Shown: positions 33,931 to 45,650, counted from the stretch's first letter. The stretch is 64,000 nt of DNA from Homalodisca vitripennis (GCF_021130785.1 NC_060207.1:4052501-4116500); one strand, 5' to 3'. The notes: generated from the letters alone by a model not told the origin. Numbers and translations are program-made.

Positions 33931-34289
33931 CTGGTTGGGCGTAGCCACACTGCAGCACCTATCTAACTTCCTCACTTAGCTTGTTTGCTTGGTGTTTTAT
34001 GTTCTCGGTATAAATCATTAAACATTCTATTGATTGGGCGTAGGCACGCTGCTGTGTAAAACGTTAAACATTCTGTTGGTTGGGCGTAGGCACGCTGCTG
34101 CACCTATCTAACTTCCTCACTTAGCTTGTTTCCTTGGTGATTTATGATCTCAGTGTAAAACGTTAAACATTCTATTGATTGGGCGTAGGCACGCTGCTGC
34201 ACCTATCTAACTTCCTCACTTAGCTTGTTTCCTTGGTGATTTATGATCTCAGTGTAAAACGTTAAACATTCTGTTGGTTGGGCGTAGAT
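33931..34289. repeat. Tandem repeat, about 99-bp unit, 3-4 copies
   Basis: Unit contains GATTGGGCGTAGGCACGCTG and CACCTATCTAACTTCCTCAC. One copy is shortened (34020-34075). Confidence 0.85.
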
Positions 34290-34782
34290 CCGTCGGACCT
34301 CTACACAAAGACGTTGGTCCAAGCGGAGCAGATCATCCAGCTGATACTTTAGGACCGTTTCAGCCAGGCGTAATCAAGGGCCTTTCTATATAGGTCCTGG
34401 GTTCTGGCATAGCGGATGACCCTCCACCTAGTCCTTTTGGACCTCCTCGTTACAGGGTTTGTCGGCAACCTCCTCTGATCCTCCTCGGGAAGACCCTCGA
34501 GCATCCTACTCTGGAGCTTCTCCACCAGACCGTCGAGCTCATCCCAAATGCCCCACCTACCCGCTAGTCGCCTAAGCATTTCACGACCTCACACAACGAA
34601 TCCACAGACCTGATGTAATTGAGGACCCCCTCCCAGACCCCGTAAACCGGAATCGGGAGAGGATGTTCGCCCTGGGAGGGGGGTTCACCGAGACGAGCCC
34701 CACCGCCAGCCCCAGGTCGGGGATCTATTGTCCCCTCTTCAGAAATTGATTCATAGAAAACCCCACGACTGGGGACCGTCAA
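34290..34782 (-). pseudogene. Probable LINE polyprotein fragment
   Basis: Two overlapping minus-strand frames can be joined by one frameshift near 34570. The first ends VWEGVLNYIRSVDSLCEVV; the second continues RRLAGRWGIWDELDGLVEKL and has a basic block (RRSKRTRWRVIRYARTQDLY) followed by RKALDYA. A basic stretch with RTQDLY is reminiscent of the region before the polymerase in R2-like LINEs, but I cannot name the clade. The segment is GC-rich compared with its surroundings. Confidence 0.4.
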
Positions 34783-35149
34783 CCCCTGTCCAACATTTGC
34801 TAGCGGGTTACAGGTATTTCGCTAACCACCAGTAGTGGGTAAAAATCACCACAAACAACGTCATTATTTTTATGCAGATTTTCTTGTGCTATTTCGTAAT
34901 TCCGGTCAGCTTCGCCTCCTTCCCAGGGAACTCCATGCATAACGCCGCCTCCCACCGGAGAACTGCGCACCGGATCCGTCTCCCGCTGAGAAATTTAAGT
35001 ATCAAATTGATCTTTTCCTTCTTTTAATACTATTTCTTTCTGTTTTATGTTCATATTGGTTTCGGGTACGCTCCGGCCACTATTACCCTGGAATCCAGGA
35101 ACACCGGAACCCTCAGGCCCAGCCTCGCCAAAGTCCGAAACACTGACAT
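34783..35149. other. Unassigned sequence
   Basis: Relatively GC-rich continuation of the preceding fragment. No clear frame. Confidence 0.35.
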
Positions 35150-35655
35150 CAGCTCTTCAAGGTAGGTCCACTTCCAATAGGAGTTTTTCCTTTTCTGGTA
35201 GATTTTTGTGATTTGTGGGTAATCCTAATGCTTCCTATTTTTAAGGTCCATTCCCATCCAGTTGGTCATCGTCCAGTATGTCAACTCTTCCAGGTGTTTC
35301 TTCAGGTAATGTTCTTTCCATTTCATTGTCATTTATGGGTAATTTTAATGTTCATTCTTTTTAAGGTCAATTCGTCCAGCTGGCTGCGCCCGGTTTGTCA
35401 CTGCCAGGTAAGTAAATCCAGGTAAGTCCATTTCCAGGTAAGTCTAAATTAGGTATGACATTTTCAGGTAGGTCTGCAGGTTCGTCTTGTTCAGATATCA
35501 TCAGGTAGGTTCTTTCCAGGTAAATTTATATTGAGTGTTTCATTTCCAGGTAGGTTTGTCAGGGAGTCACATCAGGTGAGTCTTTACCGGGTAAATTCAA
35601 ATTGGGTGTATTCCAGGTAAGTCCATATGGGAGTTATATCCAGGTAAATCCTGTC
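35150..35655 (+). repeat. Cluster of splice-like CAGGTRAGT motifs in decayed short repeats
   Basis: Between 35401 and 35655 the + strand has ten CAGGT-RRRT motifs. Four are exact CCAGGTAAGT (35404, 35418, 35434 and 35613), three are CAGGTAGGT, one is CAGGTGAGT and two are CAGGTAAAT. Several are preceded by a short pyrimidine run (TTTCCAG). Spacing of roughly 14-15 bases or multiples suggests a worn short tandem repeat. Upstream, two imperfect copies of about 120 bases (35210-35330 and 35331-35420) are also seen. Confidence 0.6.
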
Positions 35656-35659
35656 TAGA

Positions 35660-36217
35660 CCTCGCCCTAATGTATCCAGCTCACTGGGGACAGTTCCCTG
35701 CCACTCGGGGACCGGGATCACCTCGCCCTAATGTATCCAGCTCACTGGGGACAGTTCCCTGCCACTCGGGGACCGGGATCACCTCGCCCTAATGTATCCA
35801 GCTCACTGGGGACAGTTCCCTGCCACTCGGGGACCGGGATCACCTCGCCCTAATGTATCCAGCTCACTGGGGACAGTTCCCTGCCACTCGGGGGTCCGGG
35901 ATCACCTCGCCCTAATGTATCCAGCTCACTGGGGACAGTTCCCTGCCACTCGGGGACCGGGATCACCTCGCCCTAATGTATCCAGTTCACTGGGGACAGT
36001 TCCCTGCCACTCGGGGACTGGGATCACCTCTCCCTAATGTATCCAGCTCACTGGGGACAGTTCCCTGCCACTCGGGGACCGGGATCACCTCGCCCTAATG
36101 TATCCAGCTCACTGGGGACAGTTCCCTGTCACTGGGGGTCCGGGATCACCTCGCCCTAATGTATCCAGCTCACTGGGGACAGTTCCCTGCCACTCGGGGA
36201 CCGGGATCACCCCGCCC
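35660..36217. repeat. Tandem array, 61-bp unit, about 9 copies
   Basis: Unit contains TAATGTATCCAGCTCACTGG and GACAGTTCCCTGCCACTCGG. GC-rich and well conserved. Because 61 is not a multiple of three, the open frame across it (35792-36037) cycles through all three readings and is not a real gene. Confidence 0.95.
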
Positions 36218-36229
36218 TGAGGGATGCAG

Positions 36230-37765
36230 CTACCAAACACTTCGTTGATAAGTGCAGGATGGATACATTGTACAAACGTTTTGTTAGAACAAAGAATCAT
36301 TTAATTTGGGAAAATTATAGAATTGTAAGATATAAAGTTATGAGAATTTTGAGAAATGCTAGAAATCGGCACTTAGAGTCGATATTGCAGCCAAATTAGT
36401 ATTACTTATTTATAGTTTCTATTCAATCAATATTATACAAAAAAAATTATATTAAAAACCAAGGAGTTGGAAAAATGTGTCTGAATTGCAGGATACTGTT
36501 GTAGAATTAAATGAACTGAATAATTAATTATTTGGAATAAATAATAGTATAAATAATGATTTTTACAAAAATCAAAGAGATGTAATGTTAACAGTAATGA
36601 TTTTGTATTTAATGTATCGTATTAATGCGGATGGTATCCATAAGATGTTATCAGATATTTCTTGATGTGCAGTAGGCGGTGATTGAATTCACATAAGGTT
36701 TTTGATTAAATTAAACAGTTCTTATGTCATACCTTTAATTGTGCTTCAATTGGTTCAGTTTATCCATTGGGAAAAGTCACTAGTTTTGCCTTTACCCAAA
36801 GCTAAGAAAGAGTCAAAGTGAATGTAAACACTATAGGTCCATACATACTATTTTGCGTTCTGGGTAAAGTATTGGACAAATTAGTGTATCGTCAGATTTT
36901 TGGATTTGTAGATAGTAGTAACATTTTAAACGTGTACCAATCTGGATATAGAATATTTTCTAGTACTCAGACTACTTTGGTCAAAATCACTGATGACATA
37001 AGATATACTATAGATAAGAAACAGGTCACTATTTTGATGTTACTTGATATTAGTCGTGAATTTGATTGTGTAGATCACAGGTTATTGTTATCTATTCTAG
37101 AAGGGTATAGTTCTCGTTTGGAAGTTGTTAAATAGTTTGAAAGTTATTTGTATAGTATATATCAACTGGTAGAAACTCGTAAAGTCTACTAAATCTTTCC
37201 GATTGGTTATTAAATACAGTCGGTGTCCCGCAAGGGTCAACGATTTCAGCACTACTATTTTCCCTTCACATAAATAAAATTACTAATTCTATAATTTCTG
37301 TAAGTCCATGGTGTTTACCGATGATTTGCAGTTGTATATTCATTGTAACATTAATAGTATTAATAATGCTATTCAATATATGAATTCTGATTTAGAAGGT
37401 AATTTTATATGGTGTATTGATCATGGTTTGCAATTAAACGTAACTAAATTTAAACCAGTAATAATTGCATCATCTCGAATGTTGCTAAGTATTGGTTATA
37501 ATAATATAGAGTCTGTGGTTATTAATGGAGAACTTATTAATTTTGAAAAATCAATTATTAATTTAGGACTTACAATGAATAGAGATCTGTCGTGGAGCTA
37601 AAAAGTCAATTATGTACATCAGAAAATATTTCAGTGTTTCTATCAATTAAGAAGATTATGTTTTTGTCCCCTTTTACACATTAGAAAAATGTTCGTTGTG
37701 TCATTAATATTTCGTTTATTTGATTGTACGTCTGTGTCTTATTGTGATTTAATTAAATTATGAAT
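36230..37765 (+). pseudogene. Decayed LINE of the CR1/L2-like type
   Basis: In order: the linker LYKRFVRTKNHLIWENYRIV near 36270; VLGKVLDKLVYRQIFGFVDS at 36857; QSGYRIFSSTQTTLVKITDD; a worn polymerase block MLLDISREFDCVDHRLLL; VFTDDLQLYIH at 37310, where FADD has become FTDD; then CFCPLLHIRKMFVVSLIFRL and FDCTSVSYCDLIKL at the end. YADDLQLY-type spelling differs from the YADDTTLL LINE at 55 kb, so this is another family. Frameshifts and stops are present. The 61-bp array abuts its 5' side. Confidence 0.8.
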
Positions 37766-37869
37766 TGAATAATAGGTTGCTTGTATCATATATATTTAAT
37801 TTAGCTCTCAGTATTATGTGCAGCTTGGTTGGGTGAAAATTAAAGAAGAAAGAGAATATAACATAAATA

Positions 37870-38259
37870 GGCTTTCTTCAAAAATAATAGCGGCTTCGCA
37901 CGCAAATTAGTGCGCTTTGGACGTGTATGGGAACTTCTGTGTCGAGTGAATTATATTTCCAACGCCAATGTTGATTTTGCCTTATTATCAGGATTAAGAA
38001 AAACAAGTTTATATTTATGGCCATTGTATTTATTCAGATCTTAGTAATTTCTGTGCCATAGTTTATTTGCCTTTGTTTTCCCTGTTAAGGAAATAAATAT
38101 TCATTCACAGGTCATACAGGTCTATAGTGGTTCTGTAAAAATATTAGTTGTTTGAGTGTTATTTATTACCTACTTTTACCTTTCGCCATTGTAATCAACT
38201 TCCAATCTAAGATATTTCTGGTGGTAAGCTATTTAGTTTTACTTTGTTGACCTGATCAA

Positions 38260-38322
<63 letters not shown>

Positions 38323-38370
38323 CAGTTCTGAGGAACGTACTTCTGTCAAAAGATAACTACGATGGGTTTT
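37870..38370. repeat. Interspersed repeat, copy 1, containing (AT)n
   Basis: GGCTTCGCACGCAAATTAG at 37892, GTTGATTTTGCCTTATTATC, TTTATATTTATGGCCATTG and CTTCTGTCAAAAGATAACTA recur with changes at 39150-39415 (AGTTGATTTTGCCTTACTTC, ATTTATGGCCATTAAAATG, TTCTGTCAAAAGACAATTA). A pure AT run lies at 38262-38320. A related start, CTAGCTGTTACCCAAGGCTT, occurs at 56645. Probably a non-LTR or SINE-like family. Confidence 0.55.
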
Positions 38371-38615
38371 GTAACAGTCTTTAAGTGTATAGTAAAAGTT
38401 GGATAGTAACTTTGAATTGTATATCTGCATTACAGTACTGCACAGTTAATATTTGCTAAAACGTACAGTTAAAAGTATATTTTTACTAAAACATCTAATA
38501 TCTTTTTACGTAAATACTTCCTTACTCAGTGCTCAACAATGGTGGCAGAAAAGGTTGAAATAAAAAGATTTGTCTATACAACTATCAAGCTTGTTTCTAT
38601 TTCATCACTATACAG

Positions 38616-39117
38616 GGTGTCCAAAAAGTCCCGGATAGGTTAAATATTTTTCAAAATACTTAAAATAGAGCTACAAAACCTTACACAAAGTTACTGGACA
38701 TAAAAATCTATTTTATCACATACTCAGTGATCCGCTACTTCCTCAGGGGGGCGGCCCGCTAGGAGTCAGAAGAAAATCTTAAATGTAAGCATAGGTTGAT
38801 ATGAATATCAAATAAAAGGTTTTTATTATTAAAGTACAGAGCCGCAAACCCGACCTCAAACGGATAACCGAGTCAAAAATGACAGCCGTTCAAAGATGGC
38901 TAGAGTTTGCAACTTAGGCAAAAAGTCTCGGGTCGGTTAAATATTTAAAATAGAGCTACAAAACCTTACACAACGTTACTGGACTAAAAATCTATTTTAT
39001 CACTTATTAAGTGATCCGCTACTTCCTCAGGGAGGCGGTCTGCTAGGAGTCAGAAGAAAATTTTAAATGTAAGCATAGGTGATGGCATACCAAATAAAAG
39101 GTCTTTATTAGTAAAAT
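38616..39117. repeat. Tandem duplication of about 300 bp
   Basis: Copy 1 (38616-38905) and copy 2 (38915-39117) share AATAGAGCTACAAAACCTTA, GATCCGCTACTTCCTCAGG and GCTAGGAGTCAGAAGAAAAT in order. Copy 1 starts ACAGGGTGTCCAAAAAGTCC, which resembles a Tc1/mariner end, but no inverted partner is found. Confidence 0.75.
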
Positions 39118-39119
39118 AG

Positions 39120-39139
39120 TTAGGTTAGGTTAGGTTAGG
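39120..39139 (+). repeat. Interstitial (TTAGG)4
   Basis: Four perfect copies of the insect telomere motif TTAGG directly after the 300-bp duplication. Too short to indicate a chromosome end. Confidence 0.7.
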
Positions 39140-39149
39140 CCTTGTTGCC

Positions 39150-39415
39150 ACGATCAAGAAAATCTGTAAAAAAGTATAAATTTATGGCCATTAAAATGTA
39201 CTCCGGTCTCAGTGTATTTTGTTCCGTAGTTGATTTTGCCTTACTTCCCGATCAATGAAACATATATTATTACAAGTCTGAAAAGTCTATTTCTGTCAAA
39301 AGACAATTATCCTGCAACCCTAAAAATGTCAATGCATATTTCAGTTAAATCGGTTCAGTAGTTTTCACATGATTAATTAAATACACACATGCGTATAATA
39401 GTATAGATTAAAAAT
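39150..39415. repeat. Interspersed repeat, copy 2
   Basis: Related to 37870-38370. Ends with AAATCGGTTCAGTAGTTTTC and ATAATAGTATAGATTAAAA, a type of 3' end often seen on insect non-LTR/SINE repeats. Confidence 0.55.
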
Positions 39416-40982
39416 ACACTACAATTGCCAATTTTTTAAGTTTCTTGTGAACTTTCATCATCCAACAGAAAGTTAATAATTTTATATAAACAAAAACTTG
39501 CAACTTCAAATAACTAAAGTGAAAAAAATAAAACCAACTTTTTAAGAATTTATTCTTAAAACTTTAAAACAAATTACATTAAGAGTCACACATTGATCCA
39601 AAATGGATGTATCGCCACTTACTGAACCGCATTCACATTTTATGTTTCCCGTTTGCTATCATGGCTCTTAGAACGATGTTCACAAGAAGACAAGAACAGA
39701 CTTAAAGGCAAGAGATCACTCTGCATTAATCGCTACCCTCAAGTCACTTTCCTTCCTTATTCTGTCACTGGAATTGTTAGTTGAAGTCTTGCCACGTATT
39801 GTCGCAACCCATTTGTCTCACTAACACGACCAATATTAGAAGTGGTGAGCTTGTATATTTGAGTAAGAAGGACCCGCCCAAGCAGTCTTAAACATCCTTG
39901 TCACTTACTCTCTAACTCTACAAGTACAGCTATAGAAACGCCAAGAGCAAATATTTTTGTCTATAAGACGTATTATGATTATTTCAGCTAATAACTTAAA
40001 GGTATAAACGTCGATTTAGCTAATCAAATATTAGCCGATATTTGGAACTGATGGTGACCAGAAACTAATCGACTGTAAGAGAAATAGAAAGCGAAGACTT
40101 TGAAGCATATCCGCATATTTTACATTGCTACCAGCATAAGCAGAAACAAAGGTAGAAAACTGGTTCCAACACAACACAAACTGGTTCTTACACAACCGAC
40201 ACTTTTTCAATTCACACGACAACGCAGGAGATGTGGACAGTTACTTCAGTTCTGGTAGTCCACCTAATGGTGTTTTTGGCTGTCGATGAAAATCATACTC
40301 GTGGTTTCCTTAAACAGCCTAGATGTTATACTCAAAAACACCAAGAACTTTGCGCCCGGAGAAGACTAATTCTTGCACAAATCAATCATGCATCACGTAA
40401 AGACAATGCGATTGAGCCATCCTCAAAACACTGGTTGTCTCTATTTGACTTCTTGCTCAGTACGAAAACCGTTCAACGTACTGGGCTCATAGCCTCGTGA
40501 ACCCCGGTATGGCAATCACCATAGAACACAATTATCACATTAAGCCACAGCCACCAGGTCACATGCAGTATCATGGCAACCAGCTGTAAAATGAAAACCC
40601 CGAATGTCTTATTTATATCATGCGTATTCTTGTTTGAAGGCGTTTAACTCGAACAAAATAATCAAGCATTGGAACAAATAACAATGGACAAAAGAAACTT
40701 AATTCGAGTCTAGAATTTAAAGGAAAGACGTCCATCCATGAATTTGAGACAATGATACCCGAACTCCTCCCGTCTAGACAACCACTTCTTCCATAAATAC
40801 TTATTTTACATCGAATATTACGCTAAAGCAAGTAACTTAAAGTTAACACAGTTTCTATAGTGATACAAAAACGAGACAAACTTTAATACTGTATGACGGT
40901 CTCAGCACAATCATCGCCAAAGCAATGCTGACACAATATATATTAGGTCCATCTCAATAAGGACCCTATATACTCGTAGTAT
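39416..40982. other. Intergenic sequence
   Basis: Short open frames (for example 40231-40500) carry no recognisable motif. No repeat structure seen. Confidence 0.4.
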
Positions 40983-41707
40983 ATACAGGGTGATTCGGGT
41001 ACTGTTATTGACACTTTCTGAGCTTTTTGTACTATAAAAACCGTAAAAAGTTCATATAAACATAGGTCCGAAAATTCTATGCTACTTAGTAACGGCCAAC
41101 AAACGATTTCAACCACAATTTAGTACCCGAGCTTAAATTATTATTTCCTGGCAGCTTGGGAAGAGGGATTTAGTAAAAAATGCAGTTTTTGTATAATGGT
41201 TTTTGACATGAATAATTTAATAAAGTTTGTTCCATAAGTGTATCTCTCTTATTGTTTAAGGTGTACTATGTAAAATACAAAAAAGAGCATTCGAAAAACG
41301 ATTTTTTTATGTTTAAAGTACAATTAATTTGTTAAATATGTAATAAAAACATTTTACAAAGAAACTAGTAGAAATATTAGTACTGAAGAAAATTATGTAC
41401 AATAAAGCAATTGCAATGAAATAATAATTTTTAAAATAAAATGTTACTACCAACACTCATTGTATAGTAAAACAAATTAACGAATTGAATGACAGAAAAT
41501 TATCCGTACGCTTAGTAATGTTTAAAGTAAAATTTAGAAAAAGTTTTCAAAAATCTAGCCTTGTACTTCAATACATTTGGCAGCTCGCTTTCGGATTGAG
41601 TAGATTTTCGGATTGATTGTGTAGCCCTCCGCAACGCTGCATGGATATTCTTGATTTCTGCGGTGGCTCCAGCAGTACGATCCAACAACTCTTTCTGTAT
41701 GTATATT

Positions 41708-41939
41708 GGAGTGCCGATGGCCGAACGGTCTAAGTCGTTGGAGTTTGGGTCTGAGTTAGAGATAGCGCAGGTTCAAATCCTGTCTGTACCGTTGCACTTT
41801 TTATCAGTAGACTACAATAAACCTCGTACTGTATCGACTCACCCCCTTATTCTGTTTGATAAGATCCTCGCACAGGCCAGTGGCCCATGAGGACGGACAG
41901 AATAAGGCTTAAAATGGGATCGGCCTCTCCTAAAAAAAA
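41708..41939 (+). mobile_element. tRNA-derived SINE (232 bp)
   Basis: The first 83 bases fold like a class II (Ser/Leu type) tRNA. They have an A box (TGGCCGAACGGTCTAAG), a B box (GGTTCAAATCC at 41770-41780) in a perfect T-stem CAGG/CCTG, and an acceptor stem pairing at six of seven positions. A tRNA-unrelated body follows and an A8 tail ends it. TATATT occurs on both sides (41702-41707 and 41940-41945) as target duplication. It interrupts the transposase C-terminus. It is not a functional tRNA gene. Confidence 0.85.
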
Positions 41940-42793
41940 TATATTAACTTTTTCTGGTGTACTAGATTCTTCATCCAACCCCATACACAGAAGTCTAACG
42001 GCGTTAGACCTGGTAATCTTGGCGGCCAGATGTGTGGTCCACCGCGACCAGTCCATCGCCCGGGACAGTTACGTTACGTGAGAAGTGGGCAGGAGCACCA
42101 TCGTGCTGATACATATTGCATCTTGATGCTAATGGAACATCTTCTAGTAATTGTGGTTGCTCTAAGGAATTCCAGATAAATGTTGGAATTTAGATGTGCT
42201 TGGAGAATGAACGGTCGTATTAACTGATCGTAAAGGAGGTCACACCTATGTTTAAACTAAATCTGAATTGAAAGTTACATTCATTAGTGCTATGTGGATT
42301 GCCTTCTGCCCAAGTGTGTTCATTGCGAAGGTCATTCATGCCATCTCGAGTAAATTGAGCTTCGTCCGTGAAAAATGCATTTGTGATGTTGACGATTCAT
42401 AATTAACGAGTTAAAAATTATAAACGAAAAGGAGGATCGGTTGGTTGAATTTTTTGCACTGTTTGCTTATGGTGAGGAAACGTGTTATTGTTACGCAAAG
42501 TCCTCCATACCATAGACTGAGACACTGCAAATCGCCTGGAAAGGCGTCGTGTACTAACACCCGTATTGCGTTAAGTAGCCACGATAATAGCTTCTTCGAT
42601 ATTGACATTGTTCTGGGCAGGACGGTCGCGGTGAGTACTAAATGCTTGTAAGGATGTCCGTTTCTCCTGAAGGTGCGAAAAGTTTCATTCAAATAATAGT
42701 TTTCGGGGTTGGAACTCAGTGGTTAGGAAAACGTCTTTGGGATTCTGCAGTAGCAGCTGTTACATTTCCGTCACACACGCCTATAAATACCAT
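41939..42793 (-). pseudogene. IS630-Tc1-mariner transposase pseudogene
   Basis: Minus-strand pieces from ATG 42793 read GVCDGNVTAATAESQRRFPN, then NNVNIEEAIIVAT and GVSTRRLSRRFAVSQSMVWR (helix-turn-helix). The first catalytic Asp is in NAFFTDEAQFTRDGMNDLRN; the second, expected as QHDGAPAHFSRNV, is near 42105. The third is in LTPLDFCVWGWMKNLV, with the preceding SPD changed to LPG. The C-terminus continues beyond the SINE at about 41700-41530 (QKELLDRTAGATAEIKNIHA). Several frameshifts and stops make it inactive. Confidence 0.82.
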
Positions 42794-43705
42794 ATCGCCA
42801 TATTCTACTGTTGTAAATAACAAAAGCATTGCAGTCGTAATAGTATGCTACAATTTTAAATTGTACTAAAACTAATAAACAAATATCCAGTCATTTGTAT
42901 TGCACTGCACTCTTTGGAAATATTACAGACTAGATAACAAATAACATCTATTTCTCACAACATTACATTGTTGATCAGCTGATTTGTGATATCAACTTAC
43001 CAATCATAATTTACCTTGCTTGAAGGTTAAGTGACAAAAATGCGTAGGCACATGATGTAACTGTTTTGATAATCTTGAACAGCAGTAGTGCTATTAGGTT
43101 TTATAATATGTTAAAATTTTGTTTATGTCAAACTTAATTTAATTTGCCAGTAAAGTTTGTTAATAAATTGTGGAAATAACTGAACATTTATTCTACTGCA
43201 AAATATGTATTTCTTGCACGGTAAAGTATTGGTAGTAAAATTTGATTTTAAAAACTATTATTTCATTGTAATTGCCTCATTGTACATAATTTTCTTCGGT
43301 ATTAAATTTTCTACAAGTTTCTCTGTAAAAATTTATGTTTTTTACCTATTGAACAAATTAACTGTACGTTAAACATAAAAATAGTTTTTTTTAATGCTCT
43401 TTGTATTTTACAAGCACATTTTAAACAATAAGATAGATACAGTTATGGAACGAACTTTATTCAATTTATCAAGTCAAAAACCATTAGAAAAAACTGCATT
43501 CGTCTGTAAATCCTTCTTCCCAAACTCCCAAGAATTAATCATTTAAGCTCGGGTACTAAATTGCGGGTGAAATCATTTGTTTGCCGTTACTCAGTAACAA
43601 AGCATTTCCGGACCTATGTTTATACGTTATGTTTTATAACAGAATAAGCTCCGAAAGTGCCGGTAACACTACCCGAATCGTTCTGTATATATTTATACAT
43701 ATATA

Positions 43706-44460
43706 CATGGTGACAATTAAGTCTTAGGGCGACTTTATAATTTTAAACCGATAAGATATATTACAACCACATTTACTGGTAGTAGTAAGCTATTTGTTGA
43801 GTACGTGGTAATCGGATGTCACCTTTTGGGAACAGCCTATCGGGGGTACCAAGAAAATCTTTAATGACAGCCTATGTTGAGTTGTACATCGTTTTAGAGG
43901 TCAAGTTGAACTTAAAACAATACCACAAACAGGAGTTGGAAAGGTTGATCCAGTCGGGAGGAATTGCTGTTTAGAGATAATAAAGGTTTAATACATTGTA
44001 CATAAGAAATAACTAATACTGTACCCGTTACAAGTTACAGTGTGTAGGAATACATGTTGGTGAACTAATTTGAAAGTAGTTGTATAAAATGTCCCCCTCT
44101 GCCCGTCTGGCAACATGCTAACCGGTTATAAAAGCCGGCTACTGAATTTTTAATGTATTCTCGTGGAATAGCTTGAGTTTCCTGTGCTTCCCTATGTTTG
44201 AATTCGATCAGATCTGAAGGCTGATTTGATAAACTTTGTCTGAGATAGCTCCATAAAAATTAGTCAAGCGGAGTTAGGGCAGTGGAACAATCGATCCACG
44301 TCTTCAAATCCACCGGTGTGAGAATATTGTATCCAAGTATTGTCTCACTTGAACACCATAGTGAGGTAGTGCTCCGTCTTACATGTTTGGAAGCCAGCGC
44401 CAAGACTAGTTTGTAGAAGAGGAACTATTGCATTTTGGAGCATAGCTTGATACCTCAAAA
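43706..44460 (-). pseudogene. Tc1/mariner-like transposase remnant
   Basis: Minus-strand reading at about 44450-44190 gives GALPHYGVQVRQYLDTIFSH, RW, a stop, RRGSI, and then RLTNFYGAISDKVYQ. This is a worn transposase C-half in which the second Asp motif (QDGAPPHY) and the third (PLDFFLWGYL, Asp now Asn) can be recognised by position. The terminus at 43706 (TACATGGTGACAATTAAGTC) may be the element's end. The other end seems replaced by the next element. Confidence 0.6.
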
Positions 44461-44467
44461 ACATATA

Positions 44468-45650
44468 CCGGGTGTCCCACGAAGAGGGTTAAACGTTTAA
44501 TTTTATATTACTTGCCTAATTATGCACCGAATATTTTCAGACTCTCCACAGTTCATTATAGGGTTTAAAAATATTCTGTGAACATTTCAGATCTCTAGCA
44601 ATTTTCAAACAAAATGGTGACATTTTGAAAACTATATTTTAAAACAGTAAAAACCACGTTTTTGGTTTTGTAAAATTATCTATCGATGACGATAATATAT
44701 TTCTCTAGAATATGAATTCTGGAGAAATAAAGCATTTCGATAAGAAAATTAGAACCTAGCCTATTGAAAAACCTACATTTACAGTCCACAATTATTCTAA
44801 CTGTAATCCATCCACAGCGACAAACTGATAACAGCGCTTAACAAATTAAGCGTAAGCTCTTACAAAGAAATTATGCGTTATCCAGAGTTCCTCTTCAATT
44901 GTTGTTTTAATTCCTCATCATTATTGAAGTTACGAGAATAAACTTGTTCCTTTAAGTTACCCCATAGAAAGAAAACACTGATCGGGGTGGCCAATCTCAA
45001 AAAATCACTTCCACGGCCAATCCAACAGCCATGAAGGTTGTCATTTATTAATCGCTTGACAGGAGTTACGAAATGAGGAGGAGCACCAACTTAAAAAAAG
45101 ACTGAAATTTAGTAAGATAGCACCCTATTACAACTAACATCTGCCGAAACAGCAATTCCTTTTAATTCGAGTAGAGTCTGTTCAAGAATGAGTGGATTAC
45201 GGGTGTTGTAATAATTACAATTATGTCTATTTACTGCACCATTGCGGTAGAAAGTGGACTCGTCTGAAAAAAGTATTTGAGTATGCCAATTAGGATCTAG
45301 CTCATGAAACTCAATGATACGAGAACAAAATTCCACTATCCTGTCTGGATCATCTTCAAGAAGATTATGGACTAGGTGACTTTTGTAAAATTTAATTTTG
45401 TTTTTCTTAATTATTCCCTATACTGAAGACTTTGGAACACCAGTTTCAAGTTCAACCTTCCTTAGTGATTTCGGTTTACCTGGAGAGTGGAGCATTGATG
45501 CGCATACTAGTACTTCTCTTTCCTCTTTTGATCCTCTAGAGTACTTTTTTACACTTCCAGTTCTAACAAAAGATTTTGTTACCAGCAATAATTATCCAAG
45601 AAATTCCTAACTAGTTGGCGCTAGAAATTTCCTGCACAACAATAATTAAC
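44468..45650 (-). pseudogene. IS630/Tc1-like transposase remnant
   Basis: A possible terminus ACCGGGTGTCCCACGAAG starts at 44468. On the minus strand, pieces read VRTGSVKKYSRGSKEEREVL near 45570, RKVELETGVPKSSV followed by TAG, and the first catalytic motif ILFSDESTFYRNGAVNRHNC at about 45270. GAPPHFVTPVKRLINDNLHG appears near 45080, then FFLWGNLKEQVYSRN near 44950. The third Asp is lost (SVFFLWG). No inverted partner end was found, so the boundaries are approximate. The longest uninterrupted piece is 45109-45336. Confidence 0.75.

Larger units (their letters stand above)
40986..43685 (-). mobile_element. Tc1/mariner-like element (2.7 kb) with very long TIRs
   Basis: TA dinucleotides at 40984-40985 and 43686-43687 flank inverted arms of about 460 bases (40986-41454 and 43228-43685). 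The outer end is CAGGGTGATTCGGGTACTG on the left and CAGAACGATTCGGGTAGTG on the right. The arms align along their length with scattered substitutions. Between them lies a minus-strand transposase pseudogene of the IS630-Tc1-mariner superfamily, split by a SINE at 41708. Such long TIRs are unusual for the superfamily. Confidence 0.88.

Noticed and set aside
35792..36037. 81-codon frame
   Set aside because: It runs through 61-bp repeats in rotating frames, so the protein sequence is a by-product of the array.
41708..41790. Independent tRNA gene
   Set aside because: The tRNA-like part is fused to a SINE body with an A tail and target duplications, and the acceptor stem has a mismatch.
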